Positions 32,621 to 41,465 of a stretch of 43,926 nt of DNA are shown here, piece after piece. Each line of letters opens with the position of its first letter. Position 1 is the first letter of the stretch. Where the stretch lies: the NCBI RefSeq assembly GCF_011044975.1, contig NZ_JAAKZV010000041.1, forward strand, positions 1-43,926, read 5' to 3'. The notes under the pieces are model-generated. The model was not told where the DNA came from, did no database searches, and saw only the letters and a list, made by a program, of their open reading frames with translations. This DNA comes from Streptomyces coryli. Lineage in GTDB: Bacteria > Actinomycetota > Actinomycetes > Streptomycetales > Streptomycetaceae. The position numbers and the translations under genes were made by a program.

Positions 32621-34015
32621 ATGCCCCGCTCCCTCCGCGCCCGCCTGCTGCTCGCGCTGCTGGCACTGGTGGCGGTCGTGCTGCTCGCCCTGGACGCGGT
32701 CGTGTACGGGGCGCTGCGCGGCTATCTGCTGGACCGCACCGACACGTCGCTGCGCGGGGTGCAGAGCCGCGTGGTCAAGCAGGTCCGGCAGGGGCTGCCG
32801 CCCGCGCAGGGGCTGGCGGCGGACGCGAAGATGCTCGGCACATCGGAGTACTTCATCGAGATCCGGCGGCCGAATGGCACCGTAACGCCGCTGGTCAAGG
32901 GCCTGCGCAATCCGGACGATGCGCCGCCGAGCCTGCCGGCGGAATCCCGTCCGGGGAAGCCGCTCACCGTCGGCGCCGTCGACGCCGACGGACCCGACTA
33001 CCGCCTCCTCACCCGCCCTCTCCCCAACAACCGCGGCACGCTGGTGACCGCCGTCCCGCTCACGTCGGTGGACGGGACGCTGCGCCGGCTGCTGCTGATC
33101 GAGGGGGTGGCGACCGCCGCCGCGCTGGCGCTGCTCACGGCGGCCGGGCTGTGGATCGTACGGCGCGGCCTGCGCCCACTGGAGTCCATGGCCCGCGACG
33201 CCGATGCGATCGCCGCGGGCCGCGGCGGCCACCGGGTCGCACCGGCCGATTCCGGGAGCGAGGTGGGCCGCCTCGGCCTCGCGCTCAACACGATGCTGGA
33301 CGGGCAGGAGGCCACGCAGGAGAGGCTGCGCCAGTTCATCGCGGACGCCTCGCATGAACTGCGCACCCCGGTGACGGCAATCCTCGGCTACGCCGATCTG
33401 CATGCGCAGGGAGCGCTGCCAGGTCCGGAGCAGGTCGGGAAGGCGATGGACGGCATCGCGGGCGAGGCGCTGCGGATGCGGCGGCTGGTCGACGACCTGC
33501 TGCTGCTCGCCCGCCTGGATACGGTACGGGCCCCGGAGCGCGGCGCGGTCGACCTGGGCGAGGTGGCAGAGGCGGCGGTGGGCGCGGCGCGGGCGGTGGC
33601 GCCGGAGCGCCGGGTCGAGTTGGAGGCGCCGCGTGGCGTGGTGGTGTACGGGGACGAGGAGCAGCTGCGCCGGGTGGTGGACAACCTCCTCGCGAACGTA
33701 AGGACCCACACACCACCCACCACGACGACCCGGATCCTCGTCCACAGCACGACGGATGGTGCCTGGGCAGACCTCGTGGTCACGGACGACGGCCCGGGAA
33801 TCCCGGCGGAGTCCCTACCAAAGGTCTTCGACCGCTTCTACCGAGCCGACCGCTCCCGCAGCGGGAAGGGGAGCGGCCTCGGCCTGGCGATCGTGGCGGC
33901 GGTGGCGGAGGCGCATGGAGGGCGTGTGGAGGTGGCGGCATCGCAGGCCGCGGGCCCGGCCGGCGCTGGTGGCGGGACGAGGGTGACGGTGCGACTGCCG
34001 CTGCCGCGGGGGTGA
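32621..34015 (+). CDS. Membrane sensor histidine kinase
   Basis: The 464-residue protein is read from ATG 32621, with GAGG 10 nt upstream; a GTG at 32612 would overlap the regulator stop. TM1 spans about 8-30 and TM2 about 158-180, enclosing a 125-residue extracytoplasmic sensor region. A HAMP domain follows (about 181-235), then the HisKA domain with phosphorylated H245 (ADASHELRTP). The ATP-binding domain has the N box (RRVVDNLLANVRTHTP), VTDDGPGIP and GSGLGLAIV. It is of the EnvZ/PrrB-like type. The signal is unknown. A giant palindrome begins 105 bp downstream. Confidence 0.94.
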   Translation: MPRSLRARLLLALLALVAVVLLALDAVVYGALRGYLLDRTDTSLRGVQSRVVKQVRQGLPPAQGLAADAKMLGTSEYFIEIRRPNGTVTPLVKGLRNPDDAPPSLPAESRPGKPLTVGAVDADGPDYRLLTRPLPNNRGTLVTAVPLTSVDGTLRRLLLIEGVATAAALALLTAAGLWIVRRGLRPLESMARDADAIAAGRGGHRVAPADSGSEVGRLGLALNTMLDGQEATQERLRQFIADASHELRTPVTAILGYADLHAQGALPGPEQVGKAMDGIAGEALRMRRLVDDLLLLARLDTVRAPERGAVDLGEVAEAAVGAARAVAPERRVELEAPRGVVVYGDEEQLRRVVDNLLANVRTHTPPTTTTRILVHSTTDGAWADLVVTDDGPGIPAESLPKVFDRFYRADRSRSGKGSGLGLAIVAAVAEAHGGRVEVAASQAAGPAGAGGGTRVTVRLPLPRG

Positions 34016-34120
34016 GGCTGCCGCGGGGCGAGGATCACGGCCGAGCCGCCAAGCCCAAAGCCGCCAAACCCCAACTCGCCAAGCCACCACGCCGCCAAGG
34101 CACCGCCCCCAACTCCCCAA

Positions 34121-34373
34121 CCGCCGCCCGGCAGCCCGGGCGCGCCCCGCTCCTCCTCCCTTCCGTAGCCAGCTAATCCACTGGCGCCGGGATCAAACAG
34201 GACTCGGCGACGCTGCCGTCACCATCCGATGCCAAGCTGTCCGGCCCTGACGGCGGGAGAGTTGGCATCGGATGGTGACGGCAGCATCGCCGCCCCACGT
34301 CCGGTGCCGGTGCGAGAAACGGAAGGCTGGCTACGGAAGGGAGGGGCGGGGTGCTTCGGCTGCCGGGCGGCGG
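34121..34373. repeat. Giant nested inverted repeat (about 253 bp) in the gene-free stretch 34016-34434
   Basis: Three pairs of arms share one centre near 34248. The inner pair, 34205-34235 and 34262-34292, matches over 31 bp with one mismatch (34211/34286) and a 26-nt loop. The middle pair, 34155-34173 and 34326-34344, is perfect over 19 bp (CCTCCCTTCCGTAGCCAGC and its complement). The outer pair, 34121-34136 and 34358-34373, is perfect over 16 bp. Intervening parts are partly similar. This is far larger than a terminator. It could be a MITE-like element, an inverted duplication, or a structured RNA. The rest of the gene-free stretch, 34016-34120, is a C-rich run of degenerate GCCGCCAA-like units; nothing else is seen there. 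Confidence 0.85.
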
Positions 34374-34434
34374 CTTCGGCGGCGGATAGAGAGGCGACGC
34401 CGCAAGCCCCCCACGCCTCTGACACGATGCGCTG

Positions 34435-34935
34435 ATGCGAACACCCAGGCAGGCAGCCAGAGTCGCGGTGCTGGACCCCGCGGGGTCGGTCTTCATGTTC
34501 CGGTACGACAACGAGGAGGTCGGCGTCCACTGGGCGATGCCTGGCGGCGGCCTCGACCCGGGCGAGACGCCGCTGCAGGGGGCTGTGCGCGAAGTGCGCG
34601 AGGAGACCGGCTGGACGGACCTCGAGCTCGACGGCACGGTGCTGTGCCTGTGGGAACACGACTTCACCAGGGCCGGCGTCCCGGTGCGGCAGCATGAGCA
34701 CATCTTCCTCGCGTACGGCCCACGCCGGGACCTGGCCGACGACCTCGCGGCCGCACATGCCGCGGATGGCATCCTGCACGGGCTTTGGTGGTCGCCGGAG
34801 GACCTGTCCGGCGATACGGAGCCACTGTGGCCCCCGCAACTTCCCGAACTGCTGGCTGCGGTGCGGCAGGACGGCCCGCCCGCGACGCCGGTGGACCTCG
34901 GGTACGTCCCGAACGGGTCCGTAGCCGGCCGCTGA
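34435..34935 (+). CDS. NUDIX hydrolase
   Basis: The 166-residue protein starts at ATG 34435, with no clear ribosome site. The full Nudix box runs from G38 to W60: G-x5-E44, then R52-E53-x-x-E56-E57-x-G59. The Glu pair binds Mg2+ and drives hydrolysis of nucleoside diphosphate-linked substrates. The domain is otherwise compact, with a C-terminal tail after residue 140. The enzyme is cytoplasmic and probably a housecleaning pyrophosphatase; the substrate cannot be told. It follows the giant palindrome by 61 bp and is convergent with the DUF1501 gene (22 bp between stops). Confidence 0.92.
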   Translation: MRTPRQAARVAVLDPAGSVFMFRYDNEEVGVHWAMPGGGLDPGETPLQGAVREVREETGWTDLELDGTVLCLWEHDFTRAGVPVRQHEHIFLAYGPRRDLADDLAAAHAADGILHGLWWSPEDLSGDTEPLWPPQLPELLAAVRQDGPPATPVDLGYVPNGSVAGR

Positions 34936-34956
34936 GCTCTTGGACCCGCCGCCGCG

Positions 34957-36198
34957 TCAGACGAACTCCAGCGTCCTCTCATGCCCGTCCAGCACCTCCC
35001 CAGGCTCCGTCCCCAGCACCCGCTCCAGCAGCGTCGCGTACACATCCCTGAAGTCCGTCGTCGTCTGCAGGTCGTCGTCCTTCAGCTTGGTCAGCGACGG
35101 CTGGTCGCCGTAGAAGCCACCCTTCACCGGCTCCCCCAGGACGAAGACCGGACCCGAAGTCCCATGATCCGTCCCCTGGTTGGCATTGGCCTTCACCCTC
35201 CTCCCGAACTCCGAATACACCGCGACCACGACCTTCTTCCCCCGCACTTCCTCCAGGAAGCCGCTCAGCGCCTTGTCCATCTCGCCGAGCAGTCGCGACT
35301 GGGTGTTCTTCTCGTTCGCGTGTGTGTCGAAGCCGCCCAGGCTGACGCTGAAGACCCGCGTCGGCACCCCGGCCTTGATCGCCTTCGCGACCACCGCCAG
35401 CTGCGCGCCCAGCTGCCCCTGCCCGCCCGCGGACGCGCCGTCGTCGGCCCCGTCCTCGCCACCGTCGCGCGGCTCGCCCGGGTCCACCTGCGCGGTCTCC
35501 CGCTCCGCCCCGAACTCCCCCACCACCTTGGTGAGATCCCCCAGCGACGCCGCCGCCCGCGCCTGCAGCGGATGCACGCCCTCCTGCGCCTGGGCGAGCT
35601 CGCGACATACCTGCTGCCACGGCTTGGCGAGCCGCAGCCCGCCCAGTTGCACGGCCGCGCCCGCGGTCTTCTCTCCCGCCAGCAGCGGCGGCAGCGTGGC
35701 GCCCACGGACACGGCCCGCAGCGGATCCGGGTCCCCCGCCACATCCAGCCACCGGCCCAGCCACCCCGTCGACGCCGGACTGCCCGGCGACCCTGTCTGC
35801 CAGATCGACATCGAGCGGAAGTGGCTGTGATCAGGCCGCGGATACGACACCCCGCGGACGATCGCCAGGTGCTCCTTGTCCCAGAGCTTCTTGAAGCCCT
35901 TCATCGAAGGGTTCAGCCCCAGCTCCTCCCCCAGCGGCAGCACCTCGTCCTCGCCGTACGCGAGATCGGGCCGGGCGTCGCGATACGCCCTGTCCCACGC
36001 CGGTACGACCGTGCCCAGGCCGTCATTCCCGCCGTACAACGTGACCAGCACCAGCGTCCGCGCCTCGCTCGCCCGGCTCGCCTCCGTGCTCGAGCCGAGC
36101 AGGTCGTCGACGCTGTACGCCGTGGCCCCGGCGGCGAGCGCGGCGCCGGCGGTGACGCCGCTCGCGGTCAGGAACTTGCGTCGGGTCCAGGTGTCCAC
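34957..36198 (-). CDS. Tat-exported DUF1501 protein
   Basis: The 413-residue protein starts at GTG 36198 behind GAGGAG. The N-terminus TRRKFLTASG is a twin-arginine signal (R6-R7), followed by a hydrophobic stretch GVTAGAALAAGATA. The body matches DUF1501, a domain of the alkaline phosphatase/sulfatase superfamily: LVLVTLYGGNDGLG, YPRPDHSHFRSMSIWQTG, VSLGGFDTHANE and NQGTDHGTSGPVFVLG. Its biochemical role is unknown. An acidic Gly/Asp-rich insert lies around residue 250. DUF1501 genes usually sit beside DUF1800, as here, with 19 bp between and the DUF1800 gene upstream. Confidence 0.9.
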   Translation of the reverse strand: MDTWTRRKFLTASGVTAGAALAAGATAYSVDDLLGSSTEASRASEARTLVLVTLYGGNDGLGTVVPAWDRAYRDARPDLAYGEDEVLPLGEELGLNPSMKGFKKLWDKEHLAIVRGVSYPRPDHSHFRSMSIWQTGSPGSPASTGWLGRWLDVAGDPDPLRAVSVGATLPPLLAGEKTAGAAVQLGGLRLAKPWQQVCRELAQAQEGVHPLQARAAASLGDLTKVVGEFGAERETAQVDPGEPRDGGEDGADDGASAGGQGQLGAQLAVVAKAIKAGVPTRVFSVSLGGFDTHANEKNTQSRLLGEMDKALSGFLEEVRGKKVVVAVYSEFGRRVKANANQGTDHGTSGPVFVLGEPVKGGFYGDQPSLTKLKDDDLQTTTDFRDVYATLLERVLGTEPGEVLDGHERTLEFV

Positions 36199-36217
36199 CG
36201 GTCAACTCCTCCTCGGC

Positions 36218-37516
36218 CTAGGCCAGTACGAGATACTCGGGCGCCGTAAGCGCGATCGCCGTCACCCGCCGCGGCTCCTTCGCCGCGCCGTCCAGCACCC
36301 GCGCCGTCGCCGCACTCCACTCGGGTACGCCGAGCAGCCGCGCCAGCGCCTCGGGCCGCCCCCCGCGGGCGGTCCTCTCGATCGGTCCGAGGTCGGCCTG
36401 CCGTACGAGCTGCTGCGCGAAGCCGATCCGCACCTTCGCCGCCGCGGTGGTCAGCCAGGCGGCGCCGTGCGGCCAGCCGCCGACGTTGGGAGGTGCGAAG
36501 GGGACCTGGCCGAGGCCGTTGAGGGTGCGCATCAGCTGTCGCCGCTGCTTCTTCTCCAGCTCCCGCGGCCGTACGCCGAGCGCTCGCATCGCGCCGACGA
36601 CGTACTCAACGGGCTGCTTCACCAGCACGCTGCCCGAGTCGGAGAAGGCCGGGTCCGTAAGAATCGCGCGCACCATCCGCGTCAGATCACGGCTCGCCGC
36701 GATCCGCTCCAGGCTCTCCTCCGACGGCCCGTCCTCGGCCGACACCAGCCGCGCCCACAGCCGCGACGCCACATGCCGGGGACACGCGGGCTGCTCGACG
36801 AGATGGTCCACCAGCGCCATCGCGGTGAAGTCGGTCTTCGTCCCGAGCACGGTCTGCGCGCCGTCCGCATGCTGCCGCGGCCGGAAACGAGGTTGCCACT
36901 CCTCGCCCTTGCGGTCGACGGCCCACCCTGTCAACGCGGCGGCGGCCTGCCGCACATCCGCTTCCTCGTAGTGGCCGACCCCAAGTACGAAGAGCTCCAT
37001 CAGCTCGCGGGCGAGGTTCTCGTTCGGCGCCTTCGCGGTGTTCCCCGCGGCGTCCAGCCAGAGCATCAGCGCCGGGTCCTTGACCATGGCCCGCGCCATG
37101 GCCTGGAAGTCACCACCACCCAGCCGCCGCAGCGTGGCGTTCTGCGCCAGCATCGCCTGACCGGACTTGACCTTCTGGATGGACGTCGCCCAGTGGTCGT
37201 GCCACAGCAGCGTCCGCTTCTCCACCCACGGCCGCCGGGTGGCGACCATCCGGTCCAGCCACCAGATGGTCAGCGCCTCCCGCTGCCCGCGTACGGCCTC
37301 CCGGTACGCCTTCTTCGCGCCCTCGTCCCCCTTGCGCTTCCCGCGCATGGGCAGCGGCCCGAGCTCGGGCGGCGGCGGCGCGTCCGGATCGTCCCCGGGC
37401 GCGAGTACGCGACCGACAGCACTGTCGAATCCGCCCCCGCCATCACCGGCACCCGTACTGAACCCGGTCCGCTGCAGCAGCCGGACGACCCGCGCCCGCT
37501 CCTCAAGAACTGCCAT
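36218..37516 (-). CDS. DUF1800 protein
   Basis: The 432-residue protein starts at ATG 37516, without a clear ribosome site. It matches DUF1800: TLLWHDHWATS, APNENLARELMELFVLGVGHY, DVRQAAAALTGW, KQPVEYVVGAMRALG and GLGQVPFAPPNVGGWPHG. No signal peptide is seen, so if it works with the exported DUF1501 partner it is either carried along or acts before export; DUF1800 proteins often lack obvious signals. The pair is found in many bacteria and its function is unknown. The two genes form an operon, DUF1800 first. Confidence 0.9.
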   Translation of the reverse strand: MAVLEERARVVRLLQRTGFSTGAGDGGGGFDSAVGRVLAPGDDPDAPPPPELGPLPMRGKRKGDEGAKKAYREAVRGQREALTIWWLDRMVATRRPWVEKRTLLWHDHWATSIQKVKSGQAMLAQNATLRRLGGGDFQAMARAMVKDPALMLWLDAAGNTAKAPNENLARELMELFVLGVGHYEEADVRQAAAALTGWAVDRKGEEWQPRFRPRQHADGAQTVLGTKTDFTAMALVDHLVEQPACPRHVASRLWARLVSAEDGPSEESLERIAASRDLTRMVRAILTDPAFSDSGSVLVKQPVEYVVGAMRALGVRPRELEKKQRRQLMRTLNGLGQVPFAPPNVGGWPHGAAWLTTAAAKVRIGFAQQLVRQADLGPIERTARGGRPEALARLLGVPEWSAATARVLDGAAKEPRRVTAIALTAPEYLVLA

Positions 37517-37592
37517 GGACAGAACGCTGACGGCATCCCGTCACACCACCATGTGTCCAAGGTGGGAATTCGGTGGGAGCTGCCCCAGAGAG

Positions 37593-39026
37593 CTACCTCG
37601 GCGCGTCGTCCTCACCGATGTGATGCACCCGCACCAGATTCGTCGACCCCGGCACGCCAGGAGGCGAGCCCGCCGTAATGACGACGACGTCGCCCTTCCG
37701 GCACCGCCCGATCTTCAGCAGCTGCTCATCCACCTGCGCGACCATCTCATCCGTGGTCTCCACGGTCGGCCCCAGGAAGGTCTCCACGCCCCACGTCAGA
37801 TTCAGCTGGCTGCGCGTGGACTCCACCGGCGTGAACGCCAGCGCCGGAATCGGCGAGCGATAGCGCGTCAGCCGCCGCACGGTGTCGCCCGACTGGGTAA
37901 AGGCGACCAGATACTTCGCCCCGAGAAAGTCCCCGATCTCGGTGGCGGCCCGCGCGACCGCGCCGGCCTGCGTGCGCGGCTTGCTGGATTCGGTCAGCGG
38001 CGGGAGGCCCTTCGCGAGCATGTCCTCCTCCGCCGCCCCGACGATCCGCCCCATCGTCTTCACCGTCTGAACGGGATACTTGCCGACGCTCGTCTCGCCG
38101 GACAGCATCACCGCGTCCGTGCCGTCCATCACCGCGTTGGCGACATCCGACGCCTCGGCCCGCGTCGGCCGCGACGCGTCGATCATCGAATCCAGCATCT
38201 GCGTCGCCACGATCACCGGCTTCGCGTTCCGCTTCGCCAGCTTGATCGCGCGCTTCTGCACGATCGGCACCTGCTCCAGCGGCATTTCCACGCCAAGATC
38301 ACCGCGCGCCACCATCAAACCGTCGAAGGCATCCACGATGCCCTCCAGGTTCTGCACCGCCTGCGGCTTCTCGATCTTCGCGATGACGGGGAGGCGGCGG
38401 CCCTCCTCGTCCATGATCCGGTGCACATCGCGGATATCGTGCGCATTACGGACGAACGACAGGGCGATCAGGTCGGCCCCGGACCGTAGCGCCCACCGCA
38501 GGTCAGCCGTGTCCTTCTCGGACATCGCGGGCACCGACACAGCCACGCCGGGGAGGTTGAGCCCCTTGTGGTCGGAGACCATGCCGCCCTCGATGACCAT
38601 GGTGTGCACCCGCGGCCCGTCCACCCCGGTGACCTCGAGCGTCACCCGCCCGTCGTCGACGAGGATGCGCTCGCCGCGCGAGACATCCGCGGCCAGCCCG
38701 GGATACGTGGTCCCGCACACCTGCCGGTCGCCGTCGACGCTGTCGACGGAGATGGTGAACTCATCGCCGCGTTCGAGAAGTACAGGCCCCTCACGGAAGG
38801 TGCCCAGCCGGATCTTCGGCCCTTGAAGGTCCGCGAGGATGCCGACGCTGCGCCCGGTCTCGTCGGCGGCCTTGCGCACCCGTGCGTAACGCTCCTCGTG
38901 CTCCGCGTAGCTGCCGTGGCTGAGATTGAATCTCGCCACGTCCATTCCCGCCTCGACCAGTGCCTTGATCTGGTCGTACGAATCGGTCGCGGGTCCCAGC
39001 GTGCAGACAATCTTGGCTCGGCGCAT
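37593..39026 (-). CDS. pyk: Pyruvate kinase
   Basis: The 477-residue protein has the standard length. It makes ATP and pyruvate from phosphoenolpyruvate and ADP. Active-site residues are R32, N34 and S36 (ARFNLSHGS), K71 (LQGPKIR), the K217-x-E219 pair (AKIEKP), D243 (RGDLG), and the ASDVANAVMDGTD helix. The C-terminal effector domain runs from about 350. The ATG at 39026 has only a weak ribosome site. A 127-bp leader region to 39153 holds no gene; a TTGTCA there could be a -35 element, but I see no convincing -10. Confidence 0.97.
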   Translation of the reverse strand: MRRAKIVCTLGPATDSYDQIKALVEAGMDVARFNLSHGSYAEHEERYARVRKAADETGRSVGILADLQGPKIRLGTFREGPVLLERGDEFTISVDSVDGDRQVCGTTYPGLAADVSRGERILVDDGRVTLEVTGVDGPRVHTMVIEGGMVSDHKGLNLPGVAVSVPAMSEKDTADLRWALRSGADLIALSFVRNAHDIRDVHRIMDEEGRRLPVIAKIEKPQAVQNLEGIVDAFDGLMVARGDLGVEMPLEQVPIVQKRAIKLAKRNAKPVIVATQMLDSMIDASRPTRAEASDVANAVMDGTDAVMLSGETSVGKYPVQTVKTMGRIVGAAEEDMLAKGLPPLTESSKPRTQAGAVARAATEIGDFLGAKYLVAFTQSGDTVRRLTRYRSPIPALAFTPVESTRSQLNLTWGVETFLGPTVETTDEMVAQVDEQLLKIGRCRKGDVVVITAGSPPGVPGSTNLVRVHHIGEDDAPR

Positions 39027-39153
39027 GTTTCGACTCTATGTCTTACCGGCCAGTAGAGAACTGTAGACCGCCTACCACCCAACGACTATTGCGTGAAAGG
39101 GTATTGACAAGTTGTAAAACGTGCGGCCGTCCGCTCGAATGAGCAATTCGGGG

Positions 39154-39852
39154 TTACAGCGCAGGCCGCGTCATCGTGAATCGCGCATTCACGTGCGCGT
39201 GGACGAGCTGCCGCTGCGGTTCGAGATCGAGCGCGGGCGCGTGGTCGGCCGCCATATCCATCTCCGGCATCGCCCGCGCCGAGGCGAAGGACATCGTCCG
39301 AGTCAACGGCTGCGCCCCCTCCGCCCCTTCATCCGCCAGCTCCACGATCGCGTCCAGCTCCGCGCCCAGCGCCTCGGCGTACTCCCGCGCCCGCGTCACC
39401 GCCTCCTTCACCGCCTGCTGCCGCGCCTCCCGGTACACCGGCGAGTCCGGCCGCAGCTGCCACCACGGCCCGTCGACCTGCGTCAGCTCCAGCTCGGCGA
39501 CCCGCGTGACCAGCTCACCCAGCGCCGTGAAGTCGCCGAGCGTCGCGGTCAGATGGACCCGCCCGTGATACGTCCGCACCCGCTCCCCGCGCCCGCGCTT
39601 GCCCAGCTCGGGGGAGACGCTGAACGCGCCGGTCTCCAGCTTCTCGACCGCCTCGCCGTAGCCCTTCACCAGCTCACGCGCCGCGTCATTGCGCCGCGTC
39701 AGGTCCTCCAGCGCACCCCGCCGGTCGGTGCCGCGCGCCGAGACGCTGATGCCGATCTGGGCGATCTCCGGATCGACCTCGAGCCGGGCCTCGCCGCGGA
39801 CCGCGACCCGCGGGGTGTCAGGGGTTCCGTACGGAGTGGGAGCAGTAGTCAT
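39154..39852 (-). CDS. SIMPL (DUF541) domain protein
   Basis: The 232-residue protein starts at ATG 39852. The SIMPL pattern is clear: VAVRGEARLEVDPEIAQIGISV near the start, DRRGALEDLTRRNDAARELV, YHGRVHLTATLGDFTALGELV, and the helical block YREARQQAVKEAVTRAREYAEALG (read in parts). Family knowledge: these domains form beta-rich oligomers and are often periplasmic, but no signal peptide is visible here, so the protein is probably cytoplasmic. Function is unknown. It lies 164 bp downstream of the lysine hydroxylase gene, a place where siderophore clusters normally carry an acyltransferase. Confidence 0.85.
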   Translation of the reverse strand: MTTAPTPYGTPDTPRVAVRGEARLEVDPEIAQIGISVSARGTDRRGALEDLTRRNDAARELVKGYGEAVEKLETGAFSVSPELGKRGRGERVRTYHGRVHLTATLGDFTALGELVTRVAELELTQVDGPWWQLRPDSPVYREARQQAVKEAVTRAREYAEALGAELDAIVELADEGAEGAQPLTRTMSFASARAMPEMDMAADHAPALDLEPQRQLVHAHVNARFTMTRPAL

Positions 39853-40016
39853 GCGCCCACTCTGGCACCCGGCCCCGGCTCACCGCAGCGCGTGCGACGC
39901 CGCCTTTCGGGTACGGTCCGCGGCCGCCGCGTGGGGCCTGCGCCGAGTCCCCCGTCGTCGCGCGAAGCGCGGCGCAGCGGTGTCCGGTGCGTGCGATCGG
40001 CGTGCGGCCTCGATGG

Positions 40017-41465
40017 TCATGTGGCGGAGCCACCTGTCCATCGGGGCTGTGCGACGAGCGTGCGTGCCGGGCGCCGGGGCGCAGGCGGGGGGCTCGGCGC
40101 AGGCCCCAGCCCGAACGTAGTGAAGGCGCTCCGGTCCGGCACCGGATAGGGCTCCTTCCCGGTGAGGTCGTTGAGGATGACCGCGCTGCGATGCGCGGCG
40201 AGCCCCAGGTCGGGCGCCCCTACCCCGTGCGTGTGCCGCTCCGCGTTCTGCACGTAGATCTTGCACCCGGCGTCCACCACCGACCGGTCCAGCACCAGCC
40301 GGTAGTCGGCGTCGATCCGCGGCCGTTCGGCGCCGTCCCTGCGCACGTACGGGGCGAGCGGCGCGAGCAGCGAGTCGAGCGGCCGCTCGCGGTAGCCGGT
40401 GGCCAGCACCACCGCGTCGGTGTGCAGCCGCTCGCGGGACTTCTGCTCGGTGTGCTCCAGGTGCAGCTCGATACGGCCGGCGCCGATCCGGCCCGCGGTG
40501 CGCACGGCGACGCCGGGCGTCATGACCACGTCGGGCCATCCCCCGCCCAGCGTGCGGCGGTAGAGCTCGTCGTGGACGGCGGCGAGGGTGTCGTGGTCGA
40601 TGCCCTTGTGCAGCTGCCACTGCCGCGGGACGAGGTCGTCGCGTACGGGCTCGGGCAGGCCGTGGAAGTAGCGGGTGTAGTCCGGGGTGAAGTGCTCGAG
40701 GCCGAGCTTGCTGTACTCCATGGGCGCGAAGGCGCCGGTGCGCCCCAGCCAGTGCAGCCGCTCGGCGCCGACCGGGCGGGACCGCAGCAGGTCGAGGAAG
40801 ACCTCGGCGCCCGACTGCCCGGAGCCGATCACGGTGACGTGCCGCAGGCCGAGGAAGCGCTCCCGGTTGGCGAGGTAGTCGGCGGCGTGCACGACCGGGA
40901 CGGTCGGGGTGTCGGCCAGCGGGCGCAGCGGGTCCGGGATGTACGGCTCGGTGCCGACGCCGAGGACGAGGTTCTTCGCCTGCACGCGGCCGAGCGCCTC
41001 GGCCTCGCCCAGCTCGTCGATCTGGGTGAAGTCGACCTCGAAGCAGGCGCGTTCGGGGTTGAAGCGGACGGCGTCGGCCTGGTGGCCGAAGTGCAGGCTG
41101 GGCAGCGATTCGCTGACCCAGCGGCAGTACGCGTCGTACTCGGCACGGTAGGGGTGCAGCCGCTCGGCGAAGTAGAAGGGGTAGAGGCGGTCGCGGCCGC
41201 GCAGGTAGTTGAGGTAGCTGAAGCGGCTGGTCGGGTCGGCGAGGGTGACCAGGTCGGCGAGGAACGGGACTTGGAGGGTGGTGCCGTCGATGAGCAGTCC
41301 GGGATGCCAGGAGAAGCCGGGGCGCTGGTCGTAGAACCGGGTGGTCAGGCCATCGGTGCCGTCCGCGAGGGCGGCGAGGGAGAGGTTGAAGGGACCGATG
41401 CCGACGCCGACGAGGTCGAGGGGCTGGGGGTCGGTGTCCGGTGCGTCGGGGGTCGTCGGGCTCAT
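40017..41465 (-). CDS. L-lysine N6-hydroxylase (DesB/IucD-like)
   Basis: The 482-residue FAD/NADPH N-monooxygenase hydroxylates the side-chain amine of lysine or of its decarboxylation product cadaverine, a first step in hydroxamate siderophores. Motifs: FAD-binding GVGIGPFNLSL (20-30), the substrate-side block DPTSRFSYLNYL, NADPH-binding VIGSGQSGAEVFLDL, and VVLATGY. The ATG overlaps the decarboxylase stop by 4 nt (ATGA). A Pro/Arg-rich tail of about 30 residues ends the protein. Both genes are downstream of an iron box. Ornithine as substrate is possible; the decarboxylase partner favours the lysine/cadaverine route. Confidence 0.88.
   Translation of the reverse strand: MSPTTPDAPDTDPQPLDLVGVGIGPFNLSLAALADGTDGLTTRFYDQRPGFSWHPGLLIDGTTLQVPFLADLVTLADPTSRFSYLNYLRGRDRLYPFYFAERLHPYRAEYDAYCRWVSESLPSLHFGHQADAVRFNPERACFEVDFTQIDELGEAEALGRVQAKNLVLGVGTEPYIPDPLRPLADTPTVPVVHAADYLANRERFLGLRHVTVIGSGQSGAEVFLDLLRSRPVGAERLHWLGRTGAFAPMEYSKLGLEHFTPDYTRYFHGLPEPVRDDLVPRQWQLHKGIDHDTLAAVHDELYRRTLGGGWPDVVMTPGVAVRTAGRIGAGRIELHLEHTEQKSRERLHTDAVVLATGYRERPLDSLLAPLAPYVRRDGAERPRIDADYRLVLDRSVVDAGCKIYVQNAERHTHGVGAPDLGLAAHRSAVILNDLTGKEPYPVPDRSAFTTFGLGPAPSPPPAPRRPARTLVAQPRWTGGSAT

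Noticed and set aside
33838-34120. A minus-strand small Gly/Trp-rich ORF at the end of the kinase gene, over the GCCGCCAA-like repeats
   Set aside because: Low-complexity, antisense to the kinase ATPase domain, and without a ribosome site.
39027-39153. A promoter for pyk built on TTGTCA, or a plus-strand promoter on TTGACA at 39104-39109
   Set aside because: No convincing -10 hexamer at the right spacing in either direction.
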